A stretch of 5,936 nucleotides of DNA. Origin: an uncultured Spirochaetaceae bacterium. Lineage in GTDB: Bacteria > Spirochaetota > Spirochaetia > Sphaerochaetales > Sphaerochaetaceae. A program made the position numbers and the translations under genes. The stretch is taken from NCBI GenBank assembly GCA_946414625.1, contig CAMKPI010000098.1, forward strand, positions 1-5,936. Direction: 5' to 3'. The notes below the pieces were generated by a model that worked only from the letters and a program-made list of their open reading frames with translations, had not been told where the DNA came from and did not search any database. Shown piece by piece: positions 5,889-5,936 of the stretch (positions within the stretch are counted from its first letter, which is position 1; each line of letters begins with the position of its first letter).

Positions 5889-5936
5889 CCGCTTTCCCCT
5901 CCGGTTTCGGCACATCCGCATAGGGGATTTTCTCGC
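5878..5936 (-). CDS. C-terminal tail of an unidentified upstream gene (5' end beyond the window)
   Basis: An open frame enters from the right edge and ends in TAG at 5878-5880, reading EKIPYADVPKPEGKADGE. It overlaps the methyltransferase start by 11 bases, the same tight packing seen elsewhere in the window. The tail is hydrophilic and proline/charge-rich, like the flexible end of a longer protein. Too little is present to name a family, and at 18 residues it could be a chance open frame, but the overlap and ribosome binding site placement favour a real gene end. Confidence 0.45.
   Translation of the reverse strand, partial: EKIPYADVPKPEGKADGE

Overview
The window looks like part of the accessory region of an integrative/conjugative element, or a related plasmid or prophage-like element, from a GC-rich Firmicutes host, most likely a gut Clostridia-type bacterium. 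This rests on gene content (DUF4314, DUF5049, a so-called 'virulence-related' protein, amidoligase, AIG2-like cyclotransferase, DUF4417 and an orphan C5 DNA methyltransferase), strong AAGGAGG-type ribosome binding sites, and tight gene packing. No integrase, relaxase, secretion gene, attachment site, tRNA, rRNA, IS or CRISPR array is visible, so the element type is an inference. All credible genes are on the minus strand and read from right to left.

Layout in transcription order. At the right edge (5878-5936) is the C-terminal tail of an unidentified gene. It overlaps by 11 bases a 586-residue C5-cytosine DNA methyltransferase (4128-5888), which has a very large repeat-bearing target-recognition region. 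After a 101-base gap with a possible promoter come a 'virulence-related' family protein (3238-4026), DUF4314 (3024-3254), DUF5049 (2848-3027) and a small predicted coiled-coil protein starting at TTG (2608-2793). Most of these genes overlap or nearly touch. A second gap of about 110 bases carries a leader-type region. It is followed by an amidoligase (1541-2497), a gamma-glutamylcyclotransferase-like protein (959-1453), an unrecognised 92-residue protein (694-972), a terminator-like hairpin, and a DUF4417 protein (1-620) that runs off the left edge.

Two links are not obvious from gene names. First, the 'virulence-related' protein and the amidoligase end in the same C-terminal module of about 38 residues, although the rest of each protein is unrelated. 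Second, the two genes also share a DNA element of about 34 bases at nearly the same distance (about 45-50 bases) upstream of their start codons. This suggests the two transcription units are co-regulated and that their products act on, or dock to, the same partner. The amidoligase and cyclotransferase pair suggests a cycle of amide-bond formation and gamma-glutamyl removal, but the substrate cannot be read from the sequence.
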